Below, piece by piece: positions 1 to 7,400 of a DNA stretch of 17,774 nt. The DNA is from Acidobacteriaceae bacterium. Its GTDB lineage: Bacteria > Acidobacteriota > Terriglobia > Terriglobales > Acidobacteriaceae. The translations under genes and the position numbers were made by a program. Where the stretch lies: positions 1 through 17,774 of the forward strand of contig DAHUZD010000043.1 in assembly GCA_027306745.1 (NCBI GenBank), given 5' to 3'. The notes beneath the pieces were generated by a model. That model was not told the origin of the DNA. It saw nothing but the letters and a program-made list of their open reading frames with translations, and ran no database searches. Position 1 is the first letter of the stretch. Every line of letters begins with the position of its first letter.

Positions 1-218
1 CCTGCCGCTGATCCGGCAGAATAAATTCCGCCAGCCGGCAATAGTCCCAGCGCCGTTGTCTCGCTGACGACCAATGTTTGGGCACTGGGCGCCACTACGG
101 CGTGGGCCAGGGACGCTGTGGCGAAAAGACATATGGCCAGCATCGACAGCAGAGCCGTCCAGGCTCCCTTGGCCGCTGACCGCGTTGATGCGAAATTCTG
201 ATTCCACACTGCTTGCAT
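1..218 (-). CDS. Secreted protein of unknown function, N-terminal fragment cut by window edge
   Basis: An open frame runs on the minus strand from an ATG at 218 to the left edge without a stop (72 codons visible). A good ribosome binding site, AAGGAG, lies 6 nt upstream (225-230). The N-terminus reads as a signal peptide: a long n-region with Arg and Lys, a hydrophobic stretch (ALLSMLAICLFATASLA) and a cleavage site near SLAHA. The mature start (VVAPSAQTLVVSETTAL) is rich in Ser, Thr, Ala and Val, which fits a secreted or surface protein, possibly an Ig-like or repeat protein, but too little is visible to name a family. It is divergent from the electron-transfer operon on its right, about 0.9 kb away. 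Confidence 0.7.
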   Translation of the reverse strand, partial: MQAVWNQNFASTRSAAKGAWTALLSMLAICLFATASLAHAVVAPSAQTLVVSETTALGLLPAGGIYSAGSAA

Positions 219-240
219 AACCTGCTCCTTGCGATTCATG

Positions 241-984
241 CTGTGTGCGGTTGGAAGCCTCTGGCTCCCACGCCGCACGCAAATCCTGTGATCTTGCGAT
301 CTGTTTCCGTCCCAACCGGTTCGGCTGCTTCGACCGGCTTCGGCTGCCGCCACGCTCTTCCCGCTCTGGCCAGTGCGTGGCGCAACGCTCTTCGCACAAC
401 TCCTCCGCGGAGGCTCATCCGCTGGCAATACCCTCCGGTGCTGGTCTGAAATGGAAACAACATCGCCACGTTGAGTGCGCATCTGCCGGGGAATGTTGTG
501 ACGATGGATACGCAACTTCGTCGCCTATCGACGACATGGCTCGCCGGATTCTTTCCGCGCAGACAGGCATCTCCTGGCCCCTCATGACATCCGTAGTTCC
601 AACGCTTGAATGTTGCGATTCACAAAGCCTGCGTCGACGTCTTCAGCCGACAGATGCGGGCGCATCAGGAGGGAACCAGCAAAAAGCCCGCGATGCATGT
701 AACTTCAGCTACGAACCAAACAGGGTCTGAGAATCTACATCGTTATAGACGCTGTTCCCTTTCTTTGTCCAGAAAAAACGTGAGGATTTGAACGTACTGA
801 ACCAATACATTCCTGAAGTCACCGTTTAGTACCCAACCAGCACAGACATGCGAGAACATCGGTCACCACGGGCATTTGCGGAGGGTCTGGCCAGTTCAAT
901 CGTTTTGGCAAACTGCCACGAACCACAAGCAACCAGTGTTCCATCGCCCTCATCCCACAGGGGACGTGACCCTCCACTCTGATT
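241..984. other. Long intergenic stretch with no recognisable gene
   Basis: I see no supportable gene between the divergent starts at 218 and 1136. Open frames here (for example 245-730 plus, 826-1050 minus) give Arg/Ser/Cys-rich translations without domains, signal peptides or ribosome binding sites. Visible structure is minor: a 12-bp palindrome CCTCCGCGGAGG at 402-413, and an imperfect direct repeat of CCGG(C)TTCGGCTGC at 316-328 and 334-347. I looked for the conserved cores of cobalamin and c-di-GMP riboswitches and did not find them. It probably carries promoters and 5' leaders of both flanking units, or decayed sequence. Confidence 0.55.
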
Positions 985-1006
985 CCATGTGATGCGCATC
1001 ACATGG
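985..1006. promoter_or_regulatory. 22-bp perfect palindrome, CRP/FNR-family operator candidate
   Basis: The half-site CCATGTGATGC is followed directly by its exact reverse complement. The core TGTGATGCGCATCACA matches the E. coli CRP consensus layout TGTGA-N6-TCACA at every conserved position. It lies 130 bp before the porin-cytochrome start codon and just ahead of a possible -10 box at 1022-1027, a geometry compatible with activation from about -40. Known: many CRP/FNR-superfamily proteins bind such sites. Inference: which family member acts here (cAMP-, redox- or gas-sensing) cannot be told. Confidence 0.65.
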
Positions 1007-1021
1007 GTTGGTGACCCCTGC

Positions 1022-1027
1022 GATAGT
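1022..1027 (+). promoter_or_regulatory. Possible -10 element of the electron-transfer operon
   Basis: GATAGT resembles TATAAT in 4 of 6 positions and would place transcription start near 1034, putting the palindrome centre (995.5) at about -38 to -39. No good -35 hexamer is present, as expected at an activator-dependent promoter. Weak evidence by itself. Confidence 0.25.
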
Positions 1028-1135
1028 AGACTGGCCTTTGTACTTTGCATGATGAAAAAGAACGGGGCGGATGCAGGTCACATGGCTGCGCCTCCAGCCT
1101 CGAAACTTGTGATTTCAAAGGCCAAGGAGTTGAAT

Positions 1136-2455
1136 ATGCGGAAAATCATGCAATGGATCGCGGTGCTGGCGGTAGTGCTGAGCGCCACCAACAGTTATGC
1201 GTTGCCCAGCTATACACGCCAGACCGGACTAACCTGCAATGTCTGCCACTACACGCCACCAGAGCTCACCCCTTTCGGGCGCATCTTCAAACTCAGTGGC
1301 TACACACTGATTCAAAGCGCAAAGCAGAACACCATCGGCAGCGGCCATGACCTGCGGCTGTTGAAAGTGCTACCGCTCTCGGTCGCTTTTTCCGTCTCGG
1401 ATACGGAGTTGCAGGCCAAGCAGCCGCAGACGCAAAACGGAACCGCGGCCTTCCCACAGGATTTGAGCCTATACTTAGCCGGGGAGTTGGCGCCACATCT
1501 CGGCTCTTTCTTTGAAGTGGCCTACACGCACGCGAATGATCACTTCGGCATGGGTATGGCGGATTTGCGCTACGCCAACAGCACCAAGCTCTTCGGCAAG
1601 GATTTCCGCTACGGGGCGACGATCAACAATCAGCCGACGATTGAGGACGTTTGGAACAGCACGCCCGCCTATGGTTTTCCGTGGATTGCTTCCGCCGTTA
1701 GCGTTCCGCAGATTGCGACGCCGGTCATTTTCGGCGCACTGTCGCAAGATGTCGTTGGCCTGGGTGGATATGGCATGTTCGCCAACCACCTCTACGGCGA
1801 TGTGACGCTGTACCGCTCGGAGCATGCCGGAGGCGCGACGCCTGTGACGGGGACCGGCTACAACATCAACATCAGCGGCGCTGCCCCGTACTGGCGCGTG
1901 GCATGGCAGCAGAGCTTTGGAGACAACTATTTGGAGATTGGCTCCTACGGCATTGACGTCAACTCGTACCCAAACGCTGTCAGCGGGCCGGAAAACCGCT
2001 ACGTCGATCCCTCGTTCGACTTCAGCTATGAGCGGCCTTTTGGCTCGAATGCCCTGTCGGTGCATGGAACCTACATGCATGAAAAATCCAATCTGGGCGC
2101 AACCTTGGCAGCCGGGGGTGCAGCCTTCGCAGACCACCACTTGGACGAAGAGCGCTTTGACGCCACTTGGTATGTGCGCAGCAAGTTCTCCGGCACAGGC
2201 GCATTCTTCAACACCACTGGCAACACGGATGCCACGCTCTACGCGCCTGCCGCCGTCATGGGCAGCAACAATGGCAGCCCCAACACCACTGGCTACATCG
2301 CGCAGGGCGGCTACTGGCCGGTGCAGAATATCGACATCACCCTCGCCTATACCGGCTACACCAAATTCAACGGAGCCAGCACAAACTATGACGGCTCCGG
2401 ACGCAACGCCTCGGACAACAACACTGTCTACATTGCACTCTGGCTGCTTTTTTAG
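1136..2455 (+). CDS. Cyc2-like outer-membrane porin-cytochrome (single c-type haem fused to beta-barrel)
   Basis: The 439-residue product starts with a signal peptide (MRKIMQWIAVLAVVLSATNS, cleavage likely after SYA), followed at once by one haem c motif C34-NV-C37-H38 inside the pattern PSYTRQTG-x2-CxxCH-x3-PELTPFGR-x-FKLSGYT. This is the hallmark N-terminus of Cyc2-type fused cytochrome-porins. The rest has no further CxxCH, alternates polar and aromatic residues as in beta-strands, and ends in VYIALWLLF, with the terminal Phe typical of outer-membrane barrels. Length agrees with known Cyc2 proteins (about 400-490 aa). The start is set by AAGGAG 6 nt before ATG 1136; an upstream in-frame ATG at 989 lies inside the operator palindrome and would bury the signal peptide. 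First gene of the operon with Rieske and cytochrome b. Known Cyc2 proteins oxidise Fe(II), but this broad family has many untested members, so the substrate is open. Confidence 0.8.
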   Translation: MRKIMQWIAVLAVVLSATNSYALPSYTRQTGLTCNVCHYTPPELTPFGRIFKLSGYTLIQSAKQNTIGSGHDLRLLKVLPLSVAFSVSDTELQAKQPQTQNGTAAFPQDLSLYLAGELAPHLGSFFEVAYTHANDHFGMGMADLRYANSTKLFGKDFRYGATINNQPTIEDVWNSTPAYGFPWIASAVSVPQIATPVIFGALSQDVVGLGGYGMFANHLYGDVTLYRSEHAGGATPVTGTGYNINISGAAPYWRVAWQQSFGDNYLEIGSYGIDVNSYPNAVSGPENRYVDPSFDFSYERPFGSNALSVHGTYMHEKSNLGATLAAGGAAFADHHLDEERFDATWYVRSKFSGTGAFFNTTGNTDATLYAPAAVMGSNNGSPNTTGYIAQGGYWPVQNIDITLAYTGYTKFNGASTNYDGSGRNASDNNTVYIALWLLF

Positions 2456-2463
2456 GAGAAAAC

Positions 2464-3045
2464 ATGGAACCAATCCAACCGCAGGAAGAACGGGCAGCCG
2501 GAGGCAACTCCGGCCTGGCCTCCAACAAGGACGTACTGGTCATCAACCGGCGCTCGTTCTTCGCAGTCCTCATGGGCATTGGCACAGCGGGCATGGGAGC
2601 TTTACTCTCCGTGCCCGTGCTGCGCTACATTTTGTACCCGCTCTACGCCAAATCCAGCAAGAGCGGCTGGTCGGAGGTTGGCTCCATGGATGAGTTTGCC
2701 AACCTGACCCAGCCGATCCGCAAGACCATCGAGTTCAAACAACTCGACGGCTGGCGTGAAATCGACTCCGCACAATCGGTCTACGTCACCAAAGGCGCGG
2801 ATGGCCAGTTGGCCGTGCTCTCCTCCATCTGCCCCCACCTGGGATGCAGCGTCTCCTGGCAAACCACGCAAGGCGAGTTTATCTGCCCTTGCCACGGAGG
2901 ACGCTTCAACCCAAGCGGCGCGCACGTCTTTGGCCCGCCACCGCGCGGCATGGATCCGCTGCCCACCAAGGTTGCCAATGGCAAGCTGATGGTGCAGTTC
3001 CAGTACTTCCGCGAAAACGTTCCCAACCACGAAGTCCTGGGCTAG
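2464..3045 (+). CDS. Rieske 2Fe-2S protein of a cytochrome bc complex
   Basis: This 193-residue protein has a cytoplasmic tail, a twin-arginine-like motif NRRSFFAVL (residues 28-36), one hydrophobic anchor (about 32-60) and a periplasmic Rieske fold. The cluster motifs are C123-P-H125-LGC and C141-P-C143-H144; ligands would be C123, H125, C141 and H144, with C128-C143 as the stabilising disulfide. The proline loop FGPPPRGMDPL follows at about 156. It transfers electrons from quinol at the Qo site of cytochrome b to a c-type haem. The gene starts 8 nt after the porin-cytochrome stop, and its Shine-Dalgarno AGGAGA overlaps that stop codon (TAG), implying tight translational coupling. The cytochrome b fusion follows 51 nt downstream. 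Confidence 0.95.
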   Translation: MEPIQPQEERAAGGNSGLASNKDVLVINRRSFFAVLMGIGTAGMGALLSVPVLRYILYPLYAKSSKSGWSEVGSMDEFANLTQPIRKTIEFKQLDGWREIDSAQSVYVTKGADGQLAVLSSICPHLGCSVSWQTTQGEFICPCHGGRFNPSGAHVFGPPPRGMDPLPTKVANGKLMVQFQYFRENVPNHEVLG

Positions 3046-3096
3046 CGATCGCTGAGCGCACCATGCGCACGACTGAACCCTTGTGAGGATGCCGTA

Positions 3097-5724
3097 ATGA
3101 ATGCGAATGCACCGAAAAATAATCCCCAGCCCAAGGGCCTGCCCGCGCGGCTCTTCGGCTGGCTGGATCGCCGCACCGGCCTGCGCAACCTGATGCACGA
3201 ATCGCTCGATGAGCCAATTCCCGGCGGCGCACGCTGGGCCTACGTCTTCGGCTCTGGCCTGCTGTTCATCTTTATCTCGCAGGTGATCACCGGCCTGTGC
3301 CTGACGCTGTACTACGTTCCTTCGGCGGAGTCGGCACACACCAGCGTGGCCTACATCACCAAGCAGGTGGCCGCAGGAGCCTTTCTGCGCAGCCTGCACT
3401 ACTACGGCTCCAGCGCGATGATCATCGTGCTGGGCCTGCACTTTTTGCAGACATTTCTCTACGGCTCCTTCAAGGGTCGGCGCGAGTTGCTCTGGCTCTC
3501 GGGCGCGGTGCTCTCCCTGCTGGTGCTGGGTATGGGCTTCACCGGCTATCTGCTGCCGTGGGATCACAAGGCCTACTTCGCCACCGCCGTCGGCACCAAC
3601 ATCGCCGGGCAGGTGCCACTCATCGGTGAATGGCTGACGCGCCTGATGCGTGGCGGCGACACGCTGGGCACGCTGACCATCTCGCGCTTTTACGTTGCGC
3701 ACGTCTTTCTGATTCCCGGCATGATCTTCCTGTTCATCGCCGCGCACATCGCGCTCTTCCGCAAGGCTGGCCCGGCTGGCCCCATCGACGAGCACCCAAT
3801 CGAACCCAAGATGCAGCCGGAGGGCTTCTATCCCAAACAAGTTCTGATGGACATGGCCTTCGCACTGCTCTTGATGGTCGGCCTCGGCTTCCTCGCCTAT
3901 TTCCATCCTGTCGAGCTTGGCCCGATCGCCAACCCAGCCAACACCCAGTTCATTCCGCGCCCGGAGTGGTACTACCTGCCCATGTTCGAGTGGCTCAAAT
4001 TCTGGGAAGGCCCCAAGGTGCTCATTGGCATGGTGGCGATTCCCGGCACGCTGGCGCTACTCTTCTTCCTGCTGCCGTTTTTGGATCGCAAGCTGGAGCG
4101 CCGCCCCTGGCGCAGGCCCATTCCCCTGCTCGCCGTCACCATCGTTCTGGTCGGCACGCTATACCTCGGCGTGCGCAGCCGTCAGGACGACGCCCGCGAC
4201 CCGGCCATCGCCGCGCAGCTCGCACTGCAAGAACAGCAAGAGAAGCAATACAACGCCGCACCCTTCCATCCCTTCGTCGAATCCCCCGGCGGAACGGCTG
4301 CACCCGCACCCTCTGGCCCGGTGAATCCGATGGTGGCGCAAGGCCGCGGCGTCTTTGACAACAACGGCTGCTCCGGCTGCCACGGCGAAACCGGCATGGG
4401 AGGGCCTGTCGCACCTGGCTTGGCTGGCCTCACCACCAAATACACCGCCGACCAGATCACAGCCATGCTGCACACGCCCACCGCCAAGATGCGCGCCGGC
4501 GGCATGCCTGCCTTTGACCTCTCTACGCACGACATGTCGGCGCTGCTCAGCTATCTGGGCGTCATCGGCACCAGCGCGGCCAACGTGCCCGCCGCCTACA
4601 GCGTGGCTCAACCCAAGGCAGAAGCTCCACACGCAGCCGCACCGGCCTCCGCTGCCGCTGCACCCGCTGCCACGCCTGTACCCGATCCAGCCACGCTCGC
4701 CGCAGGCCAGCAATTTTTCCATCAACACTCCTGCTTCGTCTGCCATGGGCAGACAGGCGGTGGCAATCGACGCATTCCACCCATGTCGCAACTGATGGCC
4801 TCGGTGAATGACGCGCAACTGGAAGCACTGCTGCGCGCGCCCAGCGCCAAGATGCACGCCGGCGGCATGGGGCCGGTCAAGGCTACGCCTGCGGAGATGA
4901 CCGCGCTGCTCGCCTATCTACGCTCGCTGGCCCCGGCAGCAGCGGCCCCCGCTGCCACAACCGACGCGATCCCAACCGCAGGCACATCCGCCACACCAGA
5001 ACCGAATGCGCCCGCTGCATCGCCAGCTTCTGCGCCGATGCAGACACCCGCACCGGCACCGGCTTCACCCGCAGCGGCTGCCTCCACCCCGGTCGCACAA
5101 AACACACATGCCTCCGCCGGACGCTCGCTCTTCATCAACAACGGCTGCGCCGCCTGCCACGGACAGTACGCGCAGGGCACGGCCTTTGCGCCTTCGCTCG
5201 CTGGTGCCCCAGCCAAGCTGCCCAGCGGACAGTTCGCCACGCTGCTGCGCCATCCCACACAGAAAATGCGCGACGGCGGCATGCCCGCTTTCCCGCTGAG
5301 CGATACGGAGATGCAGCAGTTGGCTGCGTATCTGAATGGGCTGGGATCCATGCCAGCATCCATGGCCCCTGCGCAACCAAGAAACCACATGTCCGCTGCA
5401 ACCTCCGCATCTGCATCGTCGGCCAAGCCCGCGCCAGTGCATCGGCGCGTGCTCACGGCTGAGGAGCTTCGCGGCAAGGATGTCTTTGAGCACAACTCCT
5501 GCGCCAGTTGCCACGGCGTGGATGGCCTCAACGGCACCGTCGCCGCGCCGCCACTGGCGGGCACGGCCTCGGAGCTGCCCGCAGCCATGATCGCCAACCT
5601 GCTCCGCCATCACAGCAAGCCCATGCAACAGGGCGGCATGCCGTTGACCAACTTCAACGCGAGCGACATGCAGGCCATCGTCGCCTACATCCGTTCCCTG
5701 CCAGACACACCGCCCGCACAGTAA
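3097..5724 (+). CDS. Cytochrome b (b6/subunit IV type) fused to four tandem cytochrome c domains
   Basis: The 875-residue membrane protein combines a complete quinol-oxidising cytochrome b with a periplasmic tetra-haem tail. Residues about 45-360 form seven predicted membrane helices (4+3, the b6 plus subunit IV plan). Haem b ligands are H101/H115 (13 residues between) and H202/H217 (14 between, the b6f spacing). The Qo motif P289-EWY is intact. With seven helices the C-terminus should face the periplasm. There follow four haem c motifs: C425-SG-CH, C546-FV-CH, C684-AA-CH and C802-AS-CH, each in a domain of about 85 residues ending in a related block (KM-x-AGGMP...MxALLxYL) with a likely axial Met. 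Ala/Pro-rich linkers (about 495-530, 606-675, 735-780) separate them. No separate cytochrome c1 or f gene is present, so the tail probably takes that role. GAGG lies 9 nt before the ATG. Third gene of the operon. Confidence 0.92.
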   Translation: MNANAPKNNPQPKGLPARLFGWLDRRTGLRNLMHESLDEPIPGGARWAYVFGSGLLFIFISQVITGLCLTLYYVPSAESAHTSVAYITKQVAAGAFLRSLHYYGSSAMIIVLGLHFLQTFLYGSFKGRRELLWLSGAVLSLLVLGMGFTGYLLPWDHKAYFATAVGTNIAGQVPLIGEWLTRLMRGGDTLGTLTISRFYVAHVFLIPGMIFLFIAAHIALFRKAGPAGPIDEHPIEPKMQPEGFYPKQVLMDMAFALLLMVGLGFLAYFHPVELGPIANPANTQFIPRPEWYYLPMFEWLKFWEGPKVLIGMVAIPGTLALLFFLLPFLDRKLERRPWRRPIPLLAVTIVLVGTLYLGVRSRQDDARDPAIAAQLALQEQQEKQYNAAPFHPFVESPGGTAAPAPSGPVNPMVAQGRGVFDNNGCSGCHGETGMGGPVAPGLAGLTTKYTADQITAMLHTPTAKMRAGGMPAFDLSTHDMSALLSYLGVIGTSAANVPAAYSVAQPKAEAPHAAAPASAAAAPAATPVPDPATLAAGQQFFHQHSCFVCHGQTGGGNRRIPPMSQLMASVNDAQLEALLRAPSAKMHAGGMGPVKATPAEMTALLAYLRSLAPAAAAPAATTDAIPTAGTSATPEPNAPAASPASAPMQTPAPAPASPAAAASTPVAQNTHASAGRSLFINNGCAACHGQYAQGTAFAPSLAGAPAKLPSGQFATLLRHPTQKMRDGGMPAFPLSDTEMQQLAAYLNGLGSMPASMAPAQPRNHMSAATSASASSAKPAPVHRRVLTAEELRGKDVFEHNSCASCHGVDGLNGTVAAPPLAGTASELPAAMIANLLRHHSKPMQQGGMPLTNFNASDMQAIVAYIRSLPDTPPAQ

Positions 5725-5760
5725 CGCTGCTTGGGTGGGCTTCTGCTTCGCCGCGTTCTG

Positions 5761-5805
5761 CGTGATGGCTGCCGGCTCTCTATGCAGCCATCGCGCCTGT
5801 GGCGC
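5761..5805 (+). terminator. Stem-loops after the cytochrome operon, possible terminator
   Basis: GATGGCTGC (5764-5772) pairs perfectly with GCAGCCATC (5784-5792), and a second short hairpin GCGCC-TGT-GGCGC (5793-5805) abuts it. No U-tract follows, so termination, if any, would not be the classic intrinsic type. It sits between the stop at 5724 and the yebC promoter candidate. Confidence 0.4.
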
Positions 5806-5806
5806 A

Positions 5807-5815
5807 TGATAAAAT
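5807..5815 (+). promoter_or_regulatory. Extended -10 promoter candidate for yebC
   Basis: TGATAAAAT fits an extended -10 (TGn followed by TAAAAT, 5 of 6 to consensus). Transcription would begin near 5822, giving a leader of about 66 nt to the yebC start codon. No convincing -35 is seen, which extended -10 promoters can lack. Confidence 0.45.
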
Positions 5816-5887
5816 CTGGCTTTGTGCGCGGCGGCCAGCAGCATGGCTCGGCAACGCGCATGGATCTTCACATTCGAGGTTCTCACC

Positions 5888-6634
5888 ATGTCCGGCCACT
5901 CCAAATGGGCCACAATTAAGCACAAAAAGGGCGCGCTCGACGCCAAGCGCGGCAAGATCTTTACCCGCCTAATTAAGGAATTGACGATCGCAGCCCGCGC
6001 CGGCGGCGACCCCGATGGCAATCCACGCCTGCGCACGGCCATCGCCGCGGCCACGGCGGAGAACATGCCAGCCGACAACATCAAGCGTGCCATTCAGCGC
6101 GGCACCGGCGAAATCGAAGGCGTCAATTATGAAGAGATCACCTTCGAAGGCTACGGCCCCGGCGGTGTTGCGGTCATCGTGGAAGTGACCACGGACAATC
6201 GCAACCGCGCGGTGAGCGAAGTGCGCCATGCCTTTTCCAAGAACGGCGGCAACCTCGGCGAGTCCAACTCCGTTTCGTGGATGTTCTCCAAAAAGGGCCT
6301 GATCGCCGTGCCCAAGGCCGATGCCGACGAGGACAAGCTGATGGGCAGCGCGCTCGAAGCTGGTGCCGATGACATCCGCGACGAGGACGACACGTGGGAG
6401 GTGTTGACAGCACCGGCCGCATTTGAAGCTGTTTCGGAAGCCATCAAGAGCGCAGGCATCAAGCCCAGCGTAGCCGAGGTGACCATGATCGCCTCTACCT
6501 ACACGAAGCTCGAAGGCCCTGCCGTCGGCCAGATGGTTCGTCTACTGGAAGCACTGGAAGACCACGATGACGTGCAAAATGTCTACTCCAACTTTGATGT
6601 GGACGCCAAGCAACTGGAAGAAGTGGCGGGCTAG
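5888..6634 (+). CDS. yebC: YebC/TACO1-family protein
   Basis: The 248-residue product begins [15 protein letters not shown], the near-invariant YebC N-terminus, and carries the conserved blocks [57 protein letters not shown] and SVSWMF. Length is normal for the family (about 240-250). The start at 5888 rather than 5822 is chosen from this N-terminus; GAGG lies about 9 nt upstream. The family was long annotated as DNA-binding transcriptional regulators (PmpR), and more recent work on YebC/TACO1 proteins points to a role in translation, relieving ribosome stalling on proline-rich sequences. It appears to have its own promoter and is followed by a strong inverted repeat. Confidence 0.95.
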   Translation: MSGHSKWATIKHKKGALDAKRGKIFTRLIKELTIAARAGGDPDGNPRLRTAIAAATAENMPADNIKRAIQRGTGEIEGVNYEEITFEGYGPGGVAVIVEVTTDNRNRAVSEVRHAFSKNGGNLGESNSVSWMFSKKGLIAVPKADADEDKLMGSALEAGADDIRDEDDTWEVLTAPAAFEAVSEAIKSAGIKPSVAEVTMIASTYTKLEGPAVGQMVRLLEALEDHDDVQNVYSNFDVDAKQLEEVAG

Positions 6635-6647
6635 GCGCACCGTTCGA

Positions 6648-6669
6648 CGCGCCGGAGCACTCCGGCGCG
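6648..6669 (+). terminator. GC-rich inverted repeat after yebC
   Basis: CGCGCCGGAG and CTCCGGCGCG are exact reverse complements separated by only CA, a 22-nt near-perfect inverted repeat starting 14 nt after the yebC stop. It lacks a T-tract, so it may be a weak terminator or an mRNA 3'-end stabiliser. Confidence 0.5.
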
Positions 6670-6695
6670 CACTCCCAAACCGGCGAGGCATTCTT

Positions 6696-7400
6696 TTGAA
6701 GCATTCCGCAGTTCTCTCCGCTTGTGCGGCGCTGTTGTGCTGCATCCCGACTGCCGCCTCCGCACAAACACAGGCTGCCAAGCTCGTGCAGCCCTCGCAA
6801 TCCGCAGCGGAGATCAACGTGCCGAAACTGCTGCATCCCGACCCGTGGGAGCAGGGCGTGTTTTTCGCCGGTGGCCTCAGCACTGCCAATGACAATCTCA
6901 ACTACCGCTTCTTGAACGCAGGCGTGCGCTTCGGCAAGGTGCTGACTGGCGCGGCTGGGCCGGGTCTGCTGCGCGGCCAATTTGAATACGCCGTTGAGCT
7001 GATCCCCTACTGGCAAGCCTTCACTCCCAAAGAAGTCGTCACCATCACTACTGGCAATCCGCCGCAGACCGAGCAGTTCCACACTGGCGGCAACTTCAAT
7101 GGCGTCAGCATCACGCCAATCATTCTGCGCTGGAACCTGGTGCACTCGCGCCGCGTGTTGCCGTGGGTGCAGGGCGCGGGCGGCCTCATCTGGACCAATC
7201 ACAAGTTTCCGCCGATCGCCACCAGTGTCTGGAATTTCTCGCCTCAATTTGGCATCGGCATGCACTACTTTCTGCATCCCAACCGTGCGCTCACCTTCAG
7301 CGCCAACGCCGTGCACATCTCCAGCGCCAGCCTGGGCGACAAAAACCCCGGCGTCAACGCCAGCGTGCAATTTCAAATTGGATATACGTGGTGGAAGTAG
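6696..7400 (+). CDS. PagL-like lipid A 3-O-deacylase (acyloxyacyl hydrolase) family outer-membrane protein
   Basis: The 234-residue product has a signal peptide (KHSAVLSACAALLCCIPTAASA, cleavage before QTQ) and a small beta-barrel pattern ending in FQIGYTWWK. Near the C-terminus, A-V-H207-I-S209-S-A-S-L-G-D-K-NPG-V-N matches the PagL signature, where the catalytic His and Ser are spaced H-x-S. Known members remove the 3-O acyl chain of lipid A at the outer membrane. The Glu of the PagL triad is not evident at the expected spacing (Asn221 instead), so activity is uncertain. The start is inferred as TTG 6696: it directly precedes the signal peptide and has GAGG 7 nt upstream. An upstream ATG at 6567 overlaps yebC and gives an Arg-rich nonsense extension. 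ftcD overlaps its end. Confidence 0.72.
   Translation: MKHSAVLSACAALLCCIPTAASAQTQAAKLVQPSQSAAEINVPKLLHPDPWEQGVFFAGGLSTANDNLNYRFLNAGVRFGKVLTGAAGPGLLRGQFEYAVELIPYWQAFTPKEVVTITTGNPPQTEQFHTGGNFNGVSITPIILRWNLVHSRRVLPWVQGAGGLIWTNHKFPPIATSVWNFSPQFGIGMHYFLHPNRALTFSANAVHISSASLGDKNPGVNASVQFQIGYTWWK

Noticed and set aside
231-480. Possible riboswitch upstream of the left secreted gene
   Set aside because: The minus strand has a GGGACGGAAACAG stretch vaguely like part of a c-di-GMP aptamer, but the conserved core and tetraloop-receptor parts are missing.
245-730. 161-codon open frame, plus strand, in the intergenic stretch
   Set aside because: Composition is Arg/Ser/Cys-rich without any domain or signal; no ribosome binding site; overlaps the leader of the divergent gene.
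826-1050. 74-codon open frame, minus strand, overlapping the palindrome
   Set aside because: No recognisable protein features and it spans the promoter region of the cytochrome operon.
989-1135. Upstream in-frame start for the porin-cytochrome gene, adding 49 residues
   Set aside because: The ATG lies within the operator palindrome, there is no ribosome binding site, and the extension would put the signal peptide inside the protein. ATG 1136 has AAGGAG at ideal distance.
2602-3906. 434-codon open frame, minus strand
   Set aside because: Antisense of the Rieske and cytochrome b genes; His/Gln/Ala-rich shadow translation.
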